Source: Sagittula sp. P11
Lineage (GTDB): Bacteria; Pseudomonadota; Alphaproteobacteria; Rhodobacterales; Rhodobacteraceae
Assembly: GCF_002814095.1 (NCBI RefSeq)
Contig: NZ_CP021913.1
Coordinates: forward strand, 248,001 to 312,000
Direction: 5' to 3'
DNA: 64,000 nucleotides
In this document: one piece after another, positions 17,317-25,633 of the stretch
How the letters are laid out: each line of letters starts with the position of its first letter
How positions within the stretch are numbered: the first letter of the stretch is position 1
Translations under genes and position numbers: made by a program
The notes under the pieces: model-generated
What the model saw: only the letters and a program-made list of their open reading frames with translations
Told to the model about the DNA's origin: nothing
The model's database searches: none

Positions 17317-18258
17317 TCAGCCCTTGAGGCTCTCGGCGGCGGCGACCACCTCCGCCGCGGTGCCGATGTTGCGCACGGCGGCAGAGCGGTCGATGCGGCG
17401 CACCATGCCGGACAGGGCCTTGCCCGCGCCGATCTCCCAGAACTCGGTCACGCCCTTGGCGACCATGTATTCCACCGACTCGCGCCAGCGCACGGCGCCG
17501 CAGACCTGCTCGACCAGCAGGTTGCGGATCAGGGTCACGTCCGTCACGGCACTGGCGCGCACGTTGGCCACCAGCGGCACCTTGGGTTCGGCGATATTCA
17601 CGTCGTCCAGCGCCTCGGCCATAACGTCGGCGGCCGGGTCCATCAGGTCGCAGTGGAACGGTGCGCTGACCGGCAGAAGGACGGCACGCTTCGCCCCCTT
17701 CTCCTTCGCGACCTCCACGGCGCGTTCGACCGCCGCCTTGGCACCGGAAATCACCACCTGTGCCGGGTCGTTATCGTTGGCCGCGGCCAGGACCTCGCCC
17801 TTCGCCGTCTGCGCCACGACAGCGCGCACCGCAGCAAGGTCCAGCCCGAGGATCGCCGCCATGGCGCCTTCGCCCACCGGTACCGCCGCCTGCATCGCCT
17901 TGCCGCGCGCGCGCAGCAGACGGGCCGCGTCGGTCACCGTCAGGGCGCCCGCCGCGGTCAGCGCAGTGTATTCGCCCAGCGAGTGGCCCGCCACGTAGGA
18001 CGCGGCCCCTATGCCCACCCCTTCGGCCTCCAGCGCACGCAGCGCCGCGATGGATGTCGCCATCAGCGCAGGCTGCGCGTTCTCGGTCAGGGTCAGCGTG
18101 TCCTGGTCGCCCTCCCAGATCAGCGCCGACAGCTTTTCGCCCAGTGCGGCGTCGACCTCGTCAAAGACGGCGCGGGCTGCCGGGTAGGCTTCGGCAAGAT
18201 CGCGCCCCATGCCGATGGTCTGGGCACCCTGCCCGGGAAAAATGAAAGCGCGGGTCAT
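17317..18258 (-). CDS. fabD: Malonyl-CoA:ACP S-malonyltransferase FabD
   Basis: 313 residues from the ATG at 18258. It transfers malonyl from CoA to ACP, supplying two-carbon units. Signatures: the N-terminal FIFPGQGAQTIGMGRDL, the nucleophile elbow VAGHSLGEYTALTAAG (Ser near residue 92), an Arg in RLLRARGKAMQ and the catalytic His in LPVSAPFHCDLM. It sits with fabG and acpP in the usual fab locus order, but an inverted CHAD gene separates it from fabG. fabG therefore needs its own promoter or long antisense-overlapping transcription. Confidence 0.96.
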   Translation of the reverse strand: MTRAFIFPGQGAQTIGMGRDLAEAYPAARAVFDEVDAALGEKLSALIWEGDQDTLTLTENAQPALMATSIAALRALEAEGVGIGAASYVAGHSLGEYTALTAAGALTVTDAARLLRARGKAMQAAVPVGEGAMAAILGLDLAAVRAVVAQTAKGEVLAAANDNDPAQVVISGAKAAVERAVEVAKEKGAKRAVLLPVSAPFHCDLMDPAADVMAEALDDVNIAEPKVPLVANVRASAVTDVTLIRNLLVEQVCGAVRWRESVEYMVAKGVTEFWEIGAGKALSGMVRRIDRSAAVRNIGTAAEVVAAAESLKG

Positions 18259-18421
18259 GGCCCTCTCCTCAGCGTCTGATCCTTGGCCTTCAGCCAATAC
18301 CGCCCCCGGGACAGCCATGCAACGCCTGCCGCACGATGTCTGTGCACGTGCAGAGATTGCGCTGCACCGCGGCAGGACCACATGTTGGCGAAATCCGCGC
18401 CATCCCGCACAGGAGCAAACG

Positions 18422-19642
18422 ATGTCCCTGACCAACACCGCCACCCGCTACGGCACCGTCGCCAAGACCCTGCACTGGGCCGTGGCCCTCGGCATCCTCG
18501 CCATGTTCCCGCTGGGGTTTCTGGCATCGAACGCGGCCTATGACACGGCCGAGCAGCTGGCCACCAAGGCCACGCTCTTTTCCATCCACAAGACGCTGGG
18601 CGTGACGATCCTCGTGCTTGCCGTCATCCGCATCGCCTGGGCGGTGACCCAGCCAAAGCCGGTGGCGCTGCACCCCGAACGGCGGGCCGAGACCTTCATG
18701 GCCGAACTGGTGCACTGGCTGCTGTACGGCAGCCTCGTCCTCGTGCCGCTGTCCGGCTGGATCGAGCACGCGGCAACCGAAGGGTTCGCGCCGATCTTGT
18801 GGCCCTTCGGACAGAGCCTGCCCTTCGTGCCGAAAAGCCCGGAGCTGGCCGAGGTCTTCGCCACCATCCATTACGTGTTGCAATGGGTGATGCTGGGCTC
18901 GGTCGGACTGCACGTCGCGGGCGCGGTGAAACACGCGGTGATCGACCGCGACGCCACCCTGCGGCGGATGTGGTTCGGGCGGACGGACGCCGGTGCACAT
19001 CCCGCCAGGCGTCACGGCATCGCGGCCCCCACCGGCGCGCTGGCCACCTGGGCGCTGGCCTTCGGCGTGGCCGCCGCCTCCGGTCTCTTCAGCCACGACA
19101 CGAGCGCCGCCCCCGGACCGACCCCGCTGCGCCCCGCGCTGGCAGAGGTCGAAAGCGACTGGCAGGTGACGGAAGGCACGCTGGGGATTTCCGTCCAGCA
19201 GTTCGGCAAGACCGTCGAGGGCAGCTTTGCCGACTGGACCGCCGACATCGCCTTCGACGACAGCGAAGGCACGGGCCAGAAGGGGGAGGTCACCGTGACC
19301 ATCTCCATCCCGTCCCTGTCGCTGGGCAGCGTGACGAAGCAGGCGCTCGGCCCCGAGTATTTCGATGCGGAGCAGTTCACCACCGCGACCTTCACCGCGC
19401 CGATCGCCCGGACCGAGGACGGCTATGTTGCCGACGGGGTGCTGACGCTGCGCGGGACGGAGGTGCCGGTCACCCTGCCCTTCACGCTCGACCTCGCGGA
19501 CGGCACCGCGCAGATGGAAGGCACCACAACGCTCGACCGCCGCGCCTTTGGCATGGGCGAAACGATGACCGACCCTGCGCAGCTTGGCTTCGACGTGCAG
19601 GTCAGCGTCAACCTTACCGCCGCGCGCGCCGGCGGATCCTGA
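18422..19642 (+). CDS. Cytochrome b561 / YceI domain fusion protein
   Basis: 406 residues from ATG 18422 (ribosome site AGGAG). Residues 1-185 are a four-helix cytochrome b561: candidate haem-ligand histidines occur in TLHWAVALG, FSIHKTLGV, LVHWLLYGS and VGLHVAGAVKH. A further hydrophobic segment (about residues 205-225) connects to a C-terminal YceI domain (about 238-400; VESDWQVTEGTLGISVQQFG to AQLGFDVQVSVNLTA), a lipocalin-like fold known to bind polyisoprenoids or quinones. The architecture suggests a membrane di-haem electron carrier with a periplasmic isoprenoid-binding domain, possibly acting on ubiquinone. A separate YceI gene is 1 kb away. The physiological role is inferred only. Confidence 0.88.
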   Translation: MSLTNTATRYGTVAKTLHWAVALGILAMFPLGFLASNAAYDTAEQLATKATLFSIHKTLGVTILVLAVIRIAWAVTQPKPVALHPERRAETFMAELVHWLLYGSLVLVPLSGWIEHAATEGFAPILWPFGQSLPFVPKSPELAEVFATIHYVLQWVMLGSVGLHVAGAVKHAVIDRDATLRRMWFGRTDAGAHPARRHGIAAPTGALATWALAFGVAAASGLFSHDTSAAPGPTPLRPALAEVESDWQVTEGTLGISVQQFGKTVEGSFADWTADIAFDDSEGTGQKGEVTVTISIPSLSLGSVTKQALGPEYFDAEQFTTATFTAPIARTEDGYVADGVLTLRGTEVPVTLPFTLDLADGTAQMEGTTTLDRRAFGMGETMTDPAQLGFDVQVSVNLTAARAGGS

Positions 19643-19654
19643 TCACTCGCGGAA

Positions 19655-19694
19655 GACGCCGCCCGGTCCCGCACCGTCGGGGTCGGGCGGCGTC
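19655..19694. terminator. Terminator-like hairpin between the b561-YceI gene and a convergent gene
   Basis: Perfect 11-bp arms GACGCCGCCCG and CGGGCGGCGTC, an 18-base GC-rich loop, and ACTTTT after the right arm. Confidence 0.6.
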
Positions 19695-19713
19695 ACTTTT
19701 CCTGCGGTCCGGT

Positions 19714-20379
19714 TTAGCCGCGCAGGGTGCGCCAGCCTTCCTTCCACCGGATGATCCGCGTGCCCAAGGGCTTGCGCAGCAGCGGCAGCATGCTGTCGTC
19801 GATGTTCAGCACCAGCCCGATGGGCACATAATCCATTGCATGATCGGCAAGGCGCGGCCCCCCCTCGGGATAGAAGACCCACCCTGTCTCGCCGTAGATG
19901 CGGGCGTAGGGGCTGGTCTGCCCGGTCCAGGGCATCGGGTGCCGCCGTTCGAGCGCACCGACCTCGGCCCCGCCCGACAGGATGCGCCCGTCGACAAGCG
20001 CGCAGGCGAGGAAGCGGGACTCCTCCTCATGTGCGCCCTCGTCGGCGCGCGCTTCCGGCACGGCCACGATGTGCCAAGGCCGGAACTCCACGAGGCTGCC
20101 CGCCTCCAGCCCCGCCAGGTCGCGCGGCGCGCTCATCAGCATGCCGAACCAGTGATCCCCCGCCTGCGTGTCCAGCCGCACCGGCAGCCGCTGGCCGGGG
20201 TGGTCCCCGCGCGCGGGCGCCATGAATTCCAGCATGACGACGTCGCCCGGTTCCAGCCGGGCAAGTTCACGCGGGCTAGGGATGAAATAGGTATAGGGCG
20301 CCTCCGCCTTCAGCGGGCGCGGGTCGAGCAGGCGCCACGCCGCGCCGCCCCAGTCGCCATCGGGCATCACATCGAACAT
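19714..20379 (-). CDS. Hypothetical protein (possible DUF2185/DUF2314-like domain)
   Basis: 221 residues, soluble, no signal peptide. I do not recognise it with confidence. The middle (about residues 62-105) reads RLPVRLDTQAGDHWFGMLMSAPRDLAGLEAGSLVEFRPWHIVAV, a pattern of aromatic-Gly-x-Leu then a Gly-Asp-like turn and a hydrophobic strand. This recalls the DUF2185/DUF2314 group, some of which act as immunity proteins. The C-terminal half has PEGGPRLADHAMDYVPIGLVLNIDDSMLPLL. It stands alone between the b561-YceI gene and yceI. No toxin gene is nearby, so an immunity role is not supported. Confidence 0.55.
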   Translation of the reverse strand: MFDVMPDGDWGGAAWRLLDPRPLKAEAPYTYFIPSPRELARLEPGDVVMLEFMAPARGDHPGQRLPVRLDTQAGDHWFGMLMSAPRDLAGLEAGSLVEFRPWHIVAVPEARADEGAHEEESRFLACALVDGRILSGGAEVGALERRHPMPWTGQTSPYARIYGETGWVFYPEGGPRLADHAMDYVPIGLVLNIDDSMLPLLRKPLGTRIIRWKEGWRTLRG

Positions 20380-20546
20380 GCGGGAATACCTCCGTTCCGG
20401 GCCCCGTTTTCGATGACGTTTGTGGCGCGATTGCGGACGCGCGCCGATCCGAGTGCTTCAAACGAAGCTCGAATTGGCGGGGCCCGGGGGCAGCACTGAC
20501 GCAGCCAAAGCCCAGCGGACACCACCTGACAGCCCCTGAAACAGAA

Positions 20547-20582
20547 ACGCCCGGCCTGCGCGGAAACGCGGGCCGGGCGCTG
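20547..20582 (-). terminator. Hairpin downstream of the YceI gene
   Basis: Arms CGCCCGGCC and GGCCGGGCG with an inner GCG/CGC pairing, 53 bases after the stop of the minus-strand YceI gene. On the minus strand the hairpin is followed by TTTCTGTTTC, a weak T-tract. Confidence 0.6.
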
Positions 20583-20635
20583 TCAGAACCTATGGCAACA
20601 GGCCGCTCCCCGGCGGCCCGTCACCGTGAGACGGA

Positions 20636-21205
20636 TCAGTCCGCCTTCATCGCCTCGATGGAGATCGACACCTCGACCTCGTCGCTGACGTAGGGCGCGA
20701 AGGCGCCGACGTTGTAGTCGGAGCGCACCAGCGTCGTGGTGGCGTCGAAACCGGCCCAGGGCTTGCCTTCCATCGGGTGGTCCATCTGCTGGTTCAGCTT
20801 GGCATCCAGCACGACTTCCTTGGTCACGCCGTTCAGCGTCAGGTCGCCGGTGATCAGCGCAGTGTCTTCGCCGGTCACTTCGATGGAGGTCGACTCGAAG
20901 GTCACCATCTCGTCTTCGCTGGCGTCGAAGAAGTCGGGGGACATGAAGTGCTCGAACCGGGCTTCCCAGCCGGTCAGCATCGACATCACCGGGAAGGAGA
21001 CGGACACGGACGAGGCCGCCGGATCTTCGGCGTCCCAGTCGATGGTGCCTTCGAAACCGGAGAACATGCCGGTGCCGGTGGAATAGCCGAGGTGGTTGTA
21101 GGTAAAGACGATCTGGCTGTGGCTCGGGTCGAGCGTCCATGCCTCTCCTGCGAAGGCAGAGAGCGGCAGCAGCGAGACGACGGTGGCGAGAAGTGCGGAT
21201 TTCAT
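20636..21205 (-). CDS. YceI family periplasmic protein
   Basis: 189 residues from the ATG at 21205. Residues 1-19 form a signal peptide ending AFA-GEAW. The mature part is a complete YceI lipocalin-like domain: WTLDPSHSQIVFTYNHLGYSTGTGMFSGFEGTIDW at the start, the central FFDASEDEMVTFES and LTLNGVTKEVVLDAKLN, and a C-terminal VGAFAPYVSDEVEVSISIEAMKAD. It probably binds an isoprenoid or other amphiphile in the periplasm. A second YceI domain is fused to cytochrome b561 1 kb away in the opposite orientation, and the pair may share a ligand. Confidence 0.92.
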   Translation of the reverse strand: MKSALLATVVSLLPLSAFAGEAWTLDPSHSQIVFTYNHLGYSTGTGMFSGFEGTIDWDAEDPAASSVSVSFPVMSMLTGWEARFEHFMSPDFFDASEDEMVTFESTSIEVTGEDTALITGDLTLNGVTKEVVLDAKLNQQMDHPMEGKPWAGFDATTTLVRSDYNVGAFAPYVSDEVEVSISIEAMKAD

Positions 21206-21306
21206 GGTGTCACCTTTGTGGACTGTAAGATGACCCACATGTCGCCGCATTGCAGCATCCGCACAACTCGCGCTGTCTCAACATGTTGTGTTGAATTTCG
21301 AACAGG

Positions 21307-21564
21307 TCAGGCCCTTGTCTGCGACTTCGACATGACAATCATCGACATGCCGACGATCAGCATGAAGAGCGATACGCCCAGTTTCATCAGCATCAGCACC
21401 GGCGAACCGATGCCTCCGCCGACGAGCCAGATGCCGAAGGCCGACATCGCCAGCCCCGCCCCCGCACACAGCAGGACAAGTCGCAGGACGAGGTGACGGA
21501 CCGGCCACAGGTCCATGACGTCCGAGGCCCCGCGGCCCTCCGTTGCCTGTGCCATCGCCTTCAT
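21307..21564 (-). CDS. Small membrane protein, function unknown
   Basis: 85 residues with two hydrophobic helices (about residues 25-47, LVLRLVLLCAGAGLAMSAFGIWL, and 55-78, VLMLMKLGVSLFMLIVGMSMIV) and a short cytoplasmic N-terminus. Its ATG overlaps the stop of the upstream hydrolase-like gene (ATGA, 21561-21564), and a CAGGAG ribosome site lies within that gene, so the two are translationally coupled. I do not recognise the family. Confidence 0.75.
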   Translation of the reverse strand: MKAMAQATEGRGASDVMDLWPVRHLVLRLVLLCAGAGLAMSAFGIWLVGGGIGSPVLMLMKLGVSLFMLIVGMSMIVMSKSQTRA

Positions 21565-22493
21565 CTCGCGTCTCCTGTCGCTGTCTGGCCCTTGCGGACC
21601 GTTAACCTTGATCCGAGCGTGACCGGCAAACCCGACGGGATTGCGGCGGCTTCCGGGAAACTCCGGGGCGGCGGCATGGTGGCCTGGAAGTGATGCCAGA
21701 TGTCTGCCGACACTTGCGGACCCAGCGTGTAGTACCAGTGCGTGTGGTCGGGGATCACGGTCAGCGCCACGTCATGGCCCGCCTGTTGCAGGGCCTTCAG
21801 CGCATCCCGGTGGACGTCGAGCGGAAAGAGGTGATCGCCCTCGCCGAGGTAGGCGAAGACCGGCATCCGGCGCCCGTCCGGCGCAACCGGATCGCTGCCG
21901 TGTCCGCCATGCGTCGCCACCGCCCGCCAAGTGGGATCGCCGCGCCGCGCGAGGTTGTCTGCCATGACCGCCCCCGTGCCATGCCCCATCAAGAAGACCC
22001 GGTCGGTGTCGATCGGATGGACCTCGCCTGCCGCCTCCAGCAGCCGCCGCAGGAAGGCCGGGCCGCTGTCCTCCATCGCCCAGCCCTTCGGGTCGGAGGA
22101 GTCCGGGGCGATCAGGATAAGCCCCTCGCGGCGGGCCACCTCGTCCCACATGTCGATCATCGCGTGACCGTCGCGCCCGGCATCGTGCAGCAGGACAACG
22201 GTCGGGCGCGGCGCGCCGTTCACCGGACCGAAACCGATCCAGCGGCGCGGCCCCTGCCCCGACCAGAACCGGCCCGGCATCACATGCGACTTGCCGATGT
22301 CGGTGGGCGGTGCGTATTCGTAGCTGTAGACTGGGCCACCGTGCAGCTCGGGCACCATCCGCTCGACGTAGTGCCCCGTCACGGGCGCCACCACAGGCTG
22401 CGCGGCCCGCATACCCGGCGCCCAGACCAGCGCAAGCGCTACGACCACCGCCACGGCAGATCCCGACACCACTGCATATCGCAGCCAACCCAT
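21561..22493 (-). CDS. PHB depolymerase/esterase-like alpha/beta hydrolase lacking the nucleophile serine
   Basis: 310 residues from ATG 22493, which has GAGG six bases upstream; a GTG at 22505 is possible. A hydrophobic N-terminal segment (about residues 4-26) is a signal peptide or anchor. The fold resembles the PHB depolymerase/feruloyl esterase group: RPTVVLLHDAGRDGHAMIDMWDEVARREGLILIAPDSS, then DTDRVFLMGHGTGAVMADNLARR, YLGEGDHLFPLD and VIPDHTHWYYTLG. The nucleophile elbow, normally GxSxG, reads GHGTG, so the catalytic serine is replaced by glycine. The Asp (GEGDH) and His (DHTHWY) positions appear kept. It is coupled to a small membrane protein, so a binding or scaffold role is possible. 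Confidence 0.78.
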   Translation of the reverse strand: MGWLRYAVVSGSAVAVVVALALVWAPGMRAAQPVVAPVTGHYVERMVPELHGGPVYSYEYAPPTDIGKSHVMPGRFWSGQGPRRWIGFGPVNGAPRPTVVLLHDAGRDGHAMIDMWDEVARREGLILIAPDSSDPKGWAMEDSGPAFLRRLLEAAGEVHPIDTDRVFLMGHGTGAVMADNLARRGDPTWRAVATHGGHGSDPVAPDGRRMPVFAYLGEGDHLFPLDVHRDALKALQQAGHDVALTVIPDHTHWYYTLGPQVSADIWHHFQATMPPPRSFPEAAAIPSGLPVTLGSRLTVRKGQTATGDAR

Positions 22494-22609
22494 ACCTGAC
22501 CTCACGCACGGGGCCCTTCACGACCCCTTTCACCTTGCGCTACACGTGACGGGCGATCCCGGCGCCATGATGACCGCCCGGGGGCAATTCCGGGTCCCCG
22601 CACCGCGTC

Positions 22610-22637
22610 TTGCAATGGCCGGCAAAGCGTGTATACG
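22610..22637 (+). promoter_or_regulatory. Predicted sigma70 promoter of the rpsF operon
   Basis: TTGCAA (22610-22615), a 16-base spacer, and TATACG (22632-22637). It lies 107 bases before the rpsF ATG, leaving a leader of about 100 bases in which autoregulation by S6:S18, known in other bacteria, could act. No conserved leader structure was checked. Confidence 0.5.
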
Positions 22638-22743
22638 GGCGCTTCCTTCCGCATGAACGGTTGAACCGCGCGGTCTCTCGTGGGTCGGGCGCGGAAGGCA
22701 AAGCCCGCCCTTTGAAACGCGCCTTGATAGAAATGGAGTGCAC

Positions 22744-23106
22744 ATGCCGCTTTACGAGCATGTCTTTATCTCGCGCCAGGACCTGTCCAACGCGCAGGCC
22801 GAAGGTCTTGTCGAACACTTCTCCACCGTGCTGAAGGACAATGGCGGCAACGTCGTCGAGTCCGAGTACTGGGGCGTGAAGACCATGGCCTACAAGATCA
22901 ACAAGAACCGCAAGGGCCACTACGCCTTCCTGCGCACCGACGCACCGTCGTCCGCCGTGCAGGAAATGGAACGCCTGATGCGCCTGCACGACGACGTGAT
23001 GCGCGTCCTGACCATCAAGGTCGACGAGCACGAGGAAGGCCCCTCCGTCCAGATGCAGAAGAAAGACGACCGTGGCGACCGCCGCGAGCGTCGTCCCCGC
23101 GACTGA
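22744..23106 (+). CDS. rpsF: 30S ribosomal protein S6
   Basis: 120 residues from ATG 22744, preceded by GGAG. MPLYEHVFISRQDLSNAQAEGLVEHF and the RNA-binding YWGVKTMAYKINKNRKGHYAFLRTD are typical of S6. S6 binds the central domain of 16S rRNA together with S18, which is encoded next. The C-terminal tail is charged (KKDDRGDRRERRPRD). First gene of the rpsF-rpsR-rplI operon. Confidence 0.98.
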   Translation: MPLYEHVFISRQDLSNAQAEGLVEHFSTVLKDNGGNVVESEYWGVKTMAYKINKNRKGHYAFLRTDAPSSAVQEMERLMRLHDDVMRVLTIKVDEHEEGPSVQMQKKDDRGDRRERRPRD

Positions 23107-23132
23107 TCCCCAGAGAACAAGGAGCATAAACC

Positions 23133-23360
23133 ATGGCTGCAAAACCGTTTTTCCGCCGCCGGAAGGTCTGCCCGTTCTCCGGTGAGAACGCGCCCAAGAT
23201 CGACTACAAGGACACCCGCCTCCTGCAGCGCTACATCTCCGAGCGCGGCAAGATCGTTCCGTCCCGCATCACCGCCGTCTCGGCAAAGAAGCAGCGTGAA
23301 CTGGCCCGTGCGATCAAGCGCGCCCGTTTCCTCGCCCTGCTTCCCTACGCCGTGAAGTAA
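23133..23360 (+). CDS. rpsR: 30S ribosomal protein S18
   Basis: 75 residues. [38 protein letters not shown] and the basic C-terminus [21 protein letters not shown] are diagnostic of S18. It forms a heterodimer with S6. Ribosome site AAGGAG upstream of ATG 23133. Confidence 0.98.
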   Translation: MAAKPFFRRRKVCPFSGENAPKIDYKDTRLLQRYISERGKIVPSRITAVSAKKQRELARAIKRARFLALLPYAVK

Positions 23361-23370
23361 GGAGGCCAAC

Positions 23371-23988
23371 ATGCAAGTCATTCTTCTCGAACGCGTGGCC
23401 AAGCTCGGCCAGATGGGCGACGTCGTCGACGTCAAGCCCGGTTTCGCGCGCAACTACCTGCTGCTGCAGGGCAAGGCCCTGACCGCCTCCAAGGAGAACA
23501 TCGCCTCCTTCGAAGCGCAGAAGGCACAGCTCGAAGCACGCAACCTGGAATCCAAGAAAGAGGCCGAAGCACTGGCCGACCGTCTTGGCGGCCAGCAGTT
23601 CGTCGTGATTCGTCAGGCCTCCGACGGCGGCAACCTCTACGGCTCCGTCACCACCCGTGACGCGGCCGACGTGGCCACCGCCGAGGGCTTCTCGATCGAC
23701 CGCAAGCAGATCCTGATCCGGACCCCGATCAAGGAACTTGGCCTGCACGACATCGAGGTGCACCTGCACCCCGAGGTCATGGTCACCGTGACCCTCAACG
23801 TCGCACGCTCCCCCGAAGAGGCAGAGCTTCAGGAATCCGGCAAGTCCATCCAGGAACTGGCCGCCGAGGAAGAAGCACAGGCCGAATTCGAAGTGTCGCA
23901 ACTGTTCGACGACCTCGGCTCTGCCGCGTCGGACGACGACGACGCAGCGCCTGCTCCGGCTCCGGCCGCCGAGGGCGAAGACGACTGA
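23371..23988 (+). CDS. rplI: 50S ribosomal protein L9
   Basis: 205 residues. The N-terminal domain has [31 protein letters not shown], followed by the long connecting helix ([28 protein letters not shown]) and the C-terminal domain with [11 protein letters not shown]. It is about 55 residues longer than E. coli L9: after residue 150 an acidic, Ala/Pro-rich tail ([20 protein letters not shown]) is added, a form seen in related alphaproteobacteria. It binds 23S rRNA near L1. Ribosome site GGAGG, 10 bases after the rpsR stop. Confidence 0.97.
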   Translation: MQVILLERVAKLGQMGDVVDVKPGFARNYLLLQGKALTASKENIASFEAQKAQLEARNLESKKEAEALADRLGGQQFVVIRQASDGGNLYGSVTTRDAADVATAEGFSIDRKQILIRTPIKELGLHDIEVHLHPEVMVTVTLNVARSPEEAELQESGKSIQELAAEEEAQAEFEVSQLFDDLGSAASDDDDAAPAPAPAAEGEDD

Positions 23989-24013
23989 CAGGCCTTGCGC
24001 CTCTGACATGCGA

Positions 24014-24046
24014 AAGCCGCGCGGTCCCGGACCGCGCGGCTTTTTT
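24014..24046 (+). terminator. Rho-independent terminator of the rpsF-rpsR-rplI operon
   Basis: Perfect 12-bp stem (AAGCCGCGCGGT and ACCGCGCGGCTT), 5-base loop, followed by TTTTCTT. Confidence 0.92.
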
Positions 24047-24173
24047 CTTGGCAAACCGGCCCGCAGGCAGCGCCAGAATTTGAGATAAAATTGCGGACAC
24101 CGAAATTTGGTCAGAATTTTTAAAGGATGCGCCCTTAGGGATGTTCGGAACATCATGCTTCCAGAGGTGTCCC

Positions 24174-25520
24174 ATGTGGCCTTTCAAGACAAATGCTCCC
24201 CAGACCACATCTCCCGACTCGGAGGAGATCGATCTCGTCAACATGGTGATCGCGACACATGCCGTCATCAGGTTCAAACCCGACGGAGAGATCGAATGGG
24301 CGAACGCCGCCTTCCTCGAAGTGCTGGGCTACACGCTGGACGAGATCCGCGGACAGAACCACTCCCTCTTCGTGGACAAGACCTACCGCGAAGGCGCCGA
24401 ATACGCCTCGTTCTGGGACCGGCTCCGGAAAGGTGAAACCTTCACCAGCCAGTTTCCCCGCGTCACGAAGTCCGGGGAAACGGTATTCATTCAGGCCTGC
24501 TACTCGCCGGTCATCGGTGACGACGGCAAGGTTCGTGCGGTCATCAAGGTCGCCTCGGACATCACCGATCGCCAGCTTGCGATCACTGACATCAAGAAAT
24601 CGCTGGAGGCGCTGTCGACCGGGGACCTGACACGCCAGGTCGCGCCCTGCAACGCGCCGGACCTCAATGCGCTCGGCGAAACCTACAACGCCTGCATGAC
24701 CCAGCTGGCGGAGCTGATCAAGAACGTCAAGAACGTCTCGACCGACGTGAGCCGCACCGCTGACGAGATGATGGAAACGACGGACGACCTCTCCCGCCGG
24801 ACCGAAACGCAGGCGGCCACGCTGGAACAGACTGCCGCCGCCGTGGACCAGCTGACCTCCACCGCGCGCTCTGCCGCGTCAAACGCGAACGAGGTGCGCA
24901 ACGTCGCCAACCAGACCCGCACCGCAGCCGAGGGCGGGCGCACCCTCGTGGCCAACCTGACTGCCGCCATGGACAAGATCGAGGGATCGTCCAGCCAGAT
25001 CAGCCAGATCATCGCCGTGATCGAGGGCATCGCCTTCCAGACCAACCTGCTGGCCCTGAACGCCGGGGTAGAAGCCGCGCGCGCCGGCGATTCCGGTCGC
25101 GGCTTCGCTGTCGTGGCGTCCGAAGTCCGGGGGCTTGCGCAGCGCAGCTCCGAATCCGCGAACGAGATCAAGGCGCTGATCCAGTCCAGCTCGGAACACG
25201 TCGGGGAGGGCTCCGACCTCGTGAACCGCGCCACGACAGAGTTCGAGACGATCTTCCAGGGCGTGAACGGCATCTCCGAACGCGTGAAGGAAATTGCGCA
25301 CGGCATGGAAGAGCAAAGCCAGACACTGGCGGAAATCAATGCCTCCGTTTCGCAGCTCGACCAGGTGACGCAGCAGAACGCCGCGATGGTCCAGGAGTCC
25401 CGCGATTCCGGCACCCGCCTGCAGGGCGGCGCCCGCGACCTGCTGACCGAAATCGACTTCTTCACCGTGGGCGAGGCCCGGAGTTCCGGCAGCTTCCAGC
25501 CGTACCAGGCCGCCGTCTGA
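24174..25520 (+). CDS. Soluble PAS-domain methyl-accepting chemotaxis protein
   Basis: 448 residues from ATG 24174 (AGAGG upstream). No membrane segment or signal peptide, so it is cytosolic. An N-terminal PAS domain (about residues 20-130; [34 protein letters not shown] to [15 protein letters not shown]) probably binds a small ligand or cofactor. A short HAMP-like linker follows, and then the MCP signalling domain with the hairpin tip [51 protein letters not shown] (about 283-333). The C-terminus lacks a CheR-binding pentapeptide. It may signal redox or metabolic state to CheA. No other chemotaxis genes are nearby. Confidence 0.93.
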   Translation: MWPFKTNAPQTTSPDSEEIDLVNMVIATHAVIRFKPDGEIEWANAAFLEVLGYTLDEIRGQNHSLFVDKTYREGAEYASFWDRLRKGETFTSQFPRVTKSGETVFIQACYSPVIGDDGKVRAVIKVASDITDRQLAITDIKKSLEALSTGDLTRQVAPCNAPDLNALGETYNACMTQLAELIKNVKNVSTDVSRTADEMMETTDDLSRRTETQAATLEQTAAAVDQLTSTARSAASNANEVRNVANQTRTAAEGGRTLVANLTAAMDKIEGSSSQISQIIAVIEGIAFQTNLLALNAGVEAARAGDSGRGFAVVASEVRGLAQRSSESANEIKALIQSSSEHVGEGSDLVNRATTEFETIFQGVNGISERVKEIAHGMEEQSQTLAEINASVSQLDQVTQQNAAMVQESRDSGTRLQGGARDLLTEIDFFTVGEARSSGSFQPYQAAV

Positions 25521-25556
25521 CAACGCCGCCCGCCCGCAGATCCGCCAAAAAGAAAA

Positions 25557-25580
25557 AGCCGCCCTCAAGAGGGCGGCCTT
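25557..25580. terminator. Bidirectional terminator between the chemoreceptor gene and tig
   Basis: GCCGCCCTC and GAGGGCGGC arms with a 2-base centre, an A-run on the left (AAAAAG) and CTTCAAG on the right. Placed between convergent genes. Confidence 0.75.
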
Positions 25581-25633
25581 CAAGTTTCTCACTGTCCCCG
25601 ACCGGCGGTTTGTGACCCGCCAGCCGCGCCGGG

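Noticed and set aside
18283-18297. TTGGC-CTTCA-GCCAA inverted repeat upstream of fabD
   Set aside because: Only 5-bp arms; frequent by chance and not matched to a known fatty-acid regulator site.
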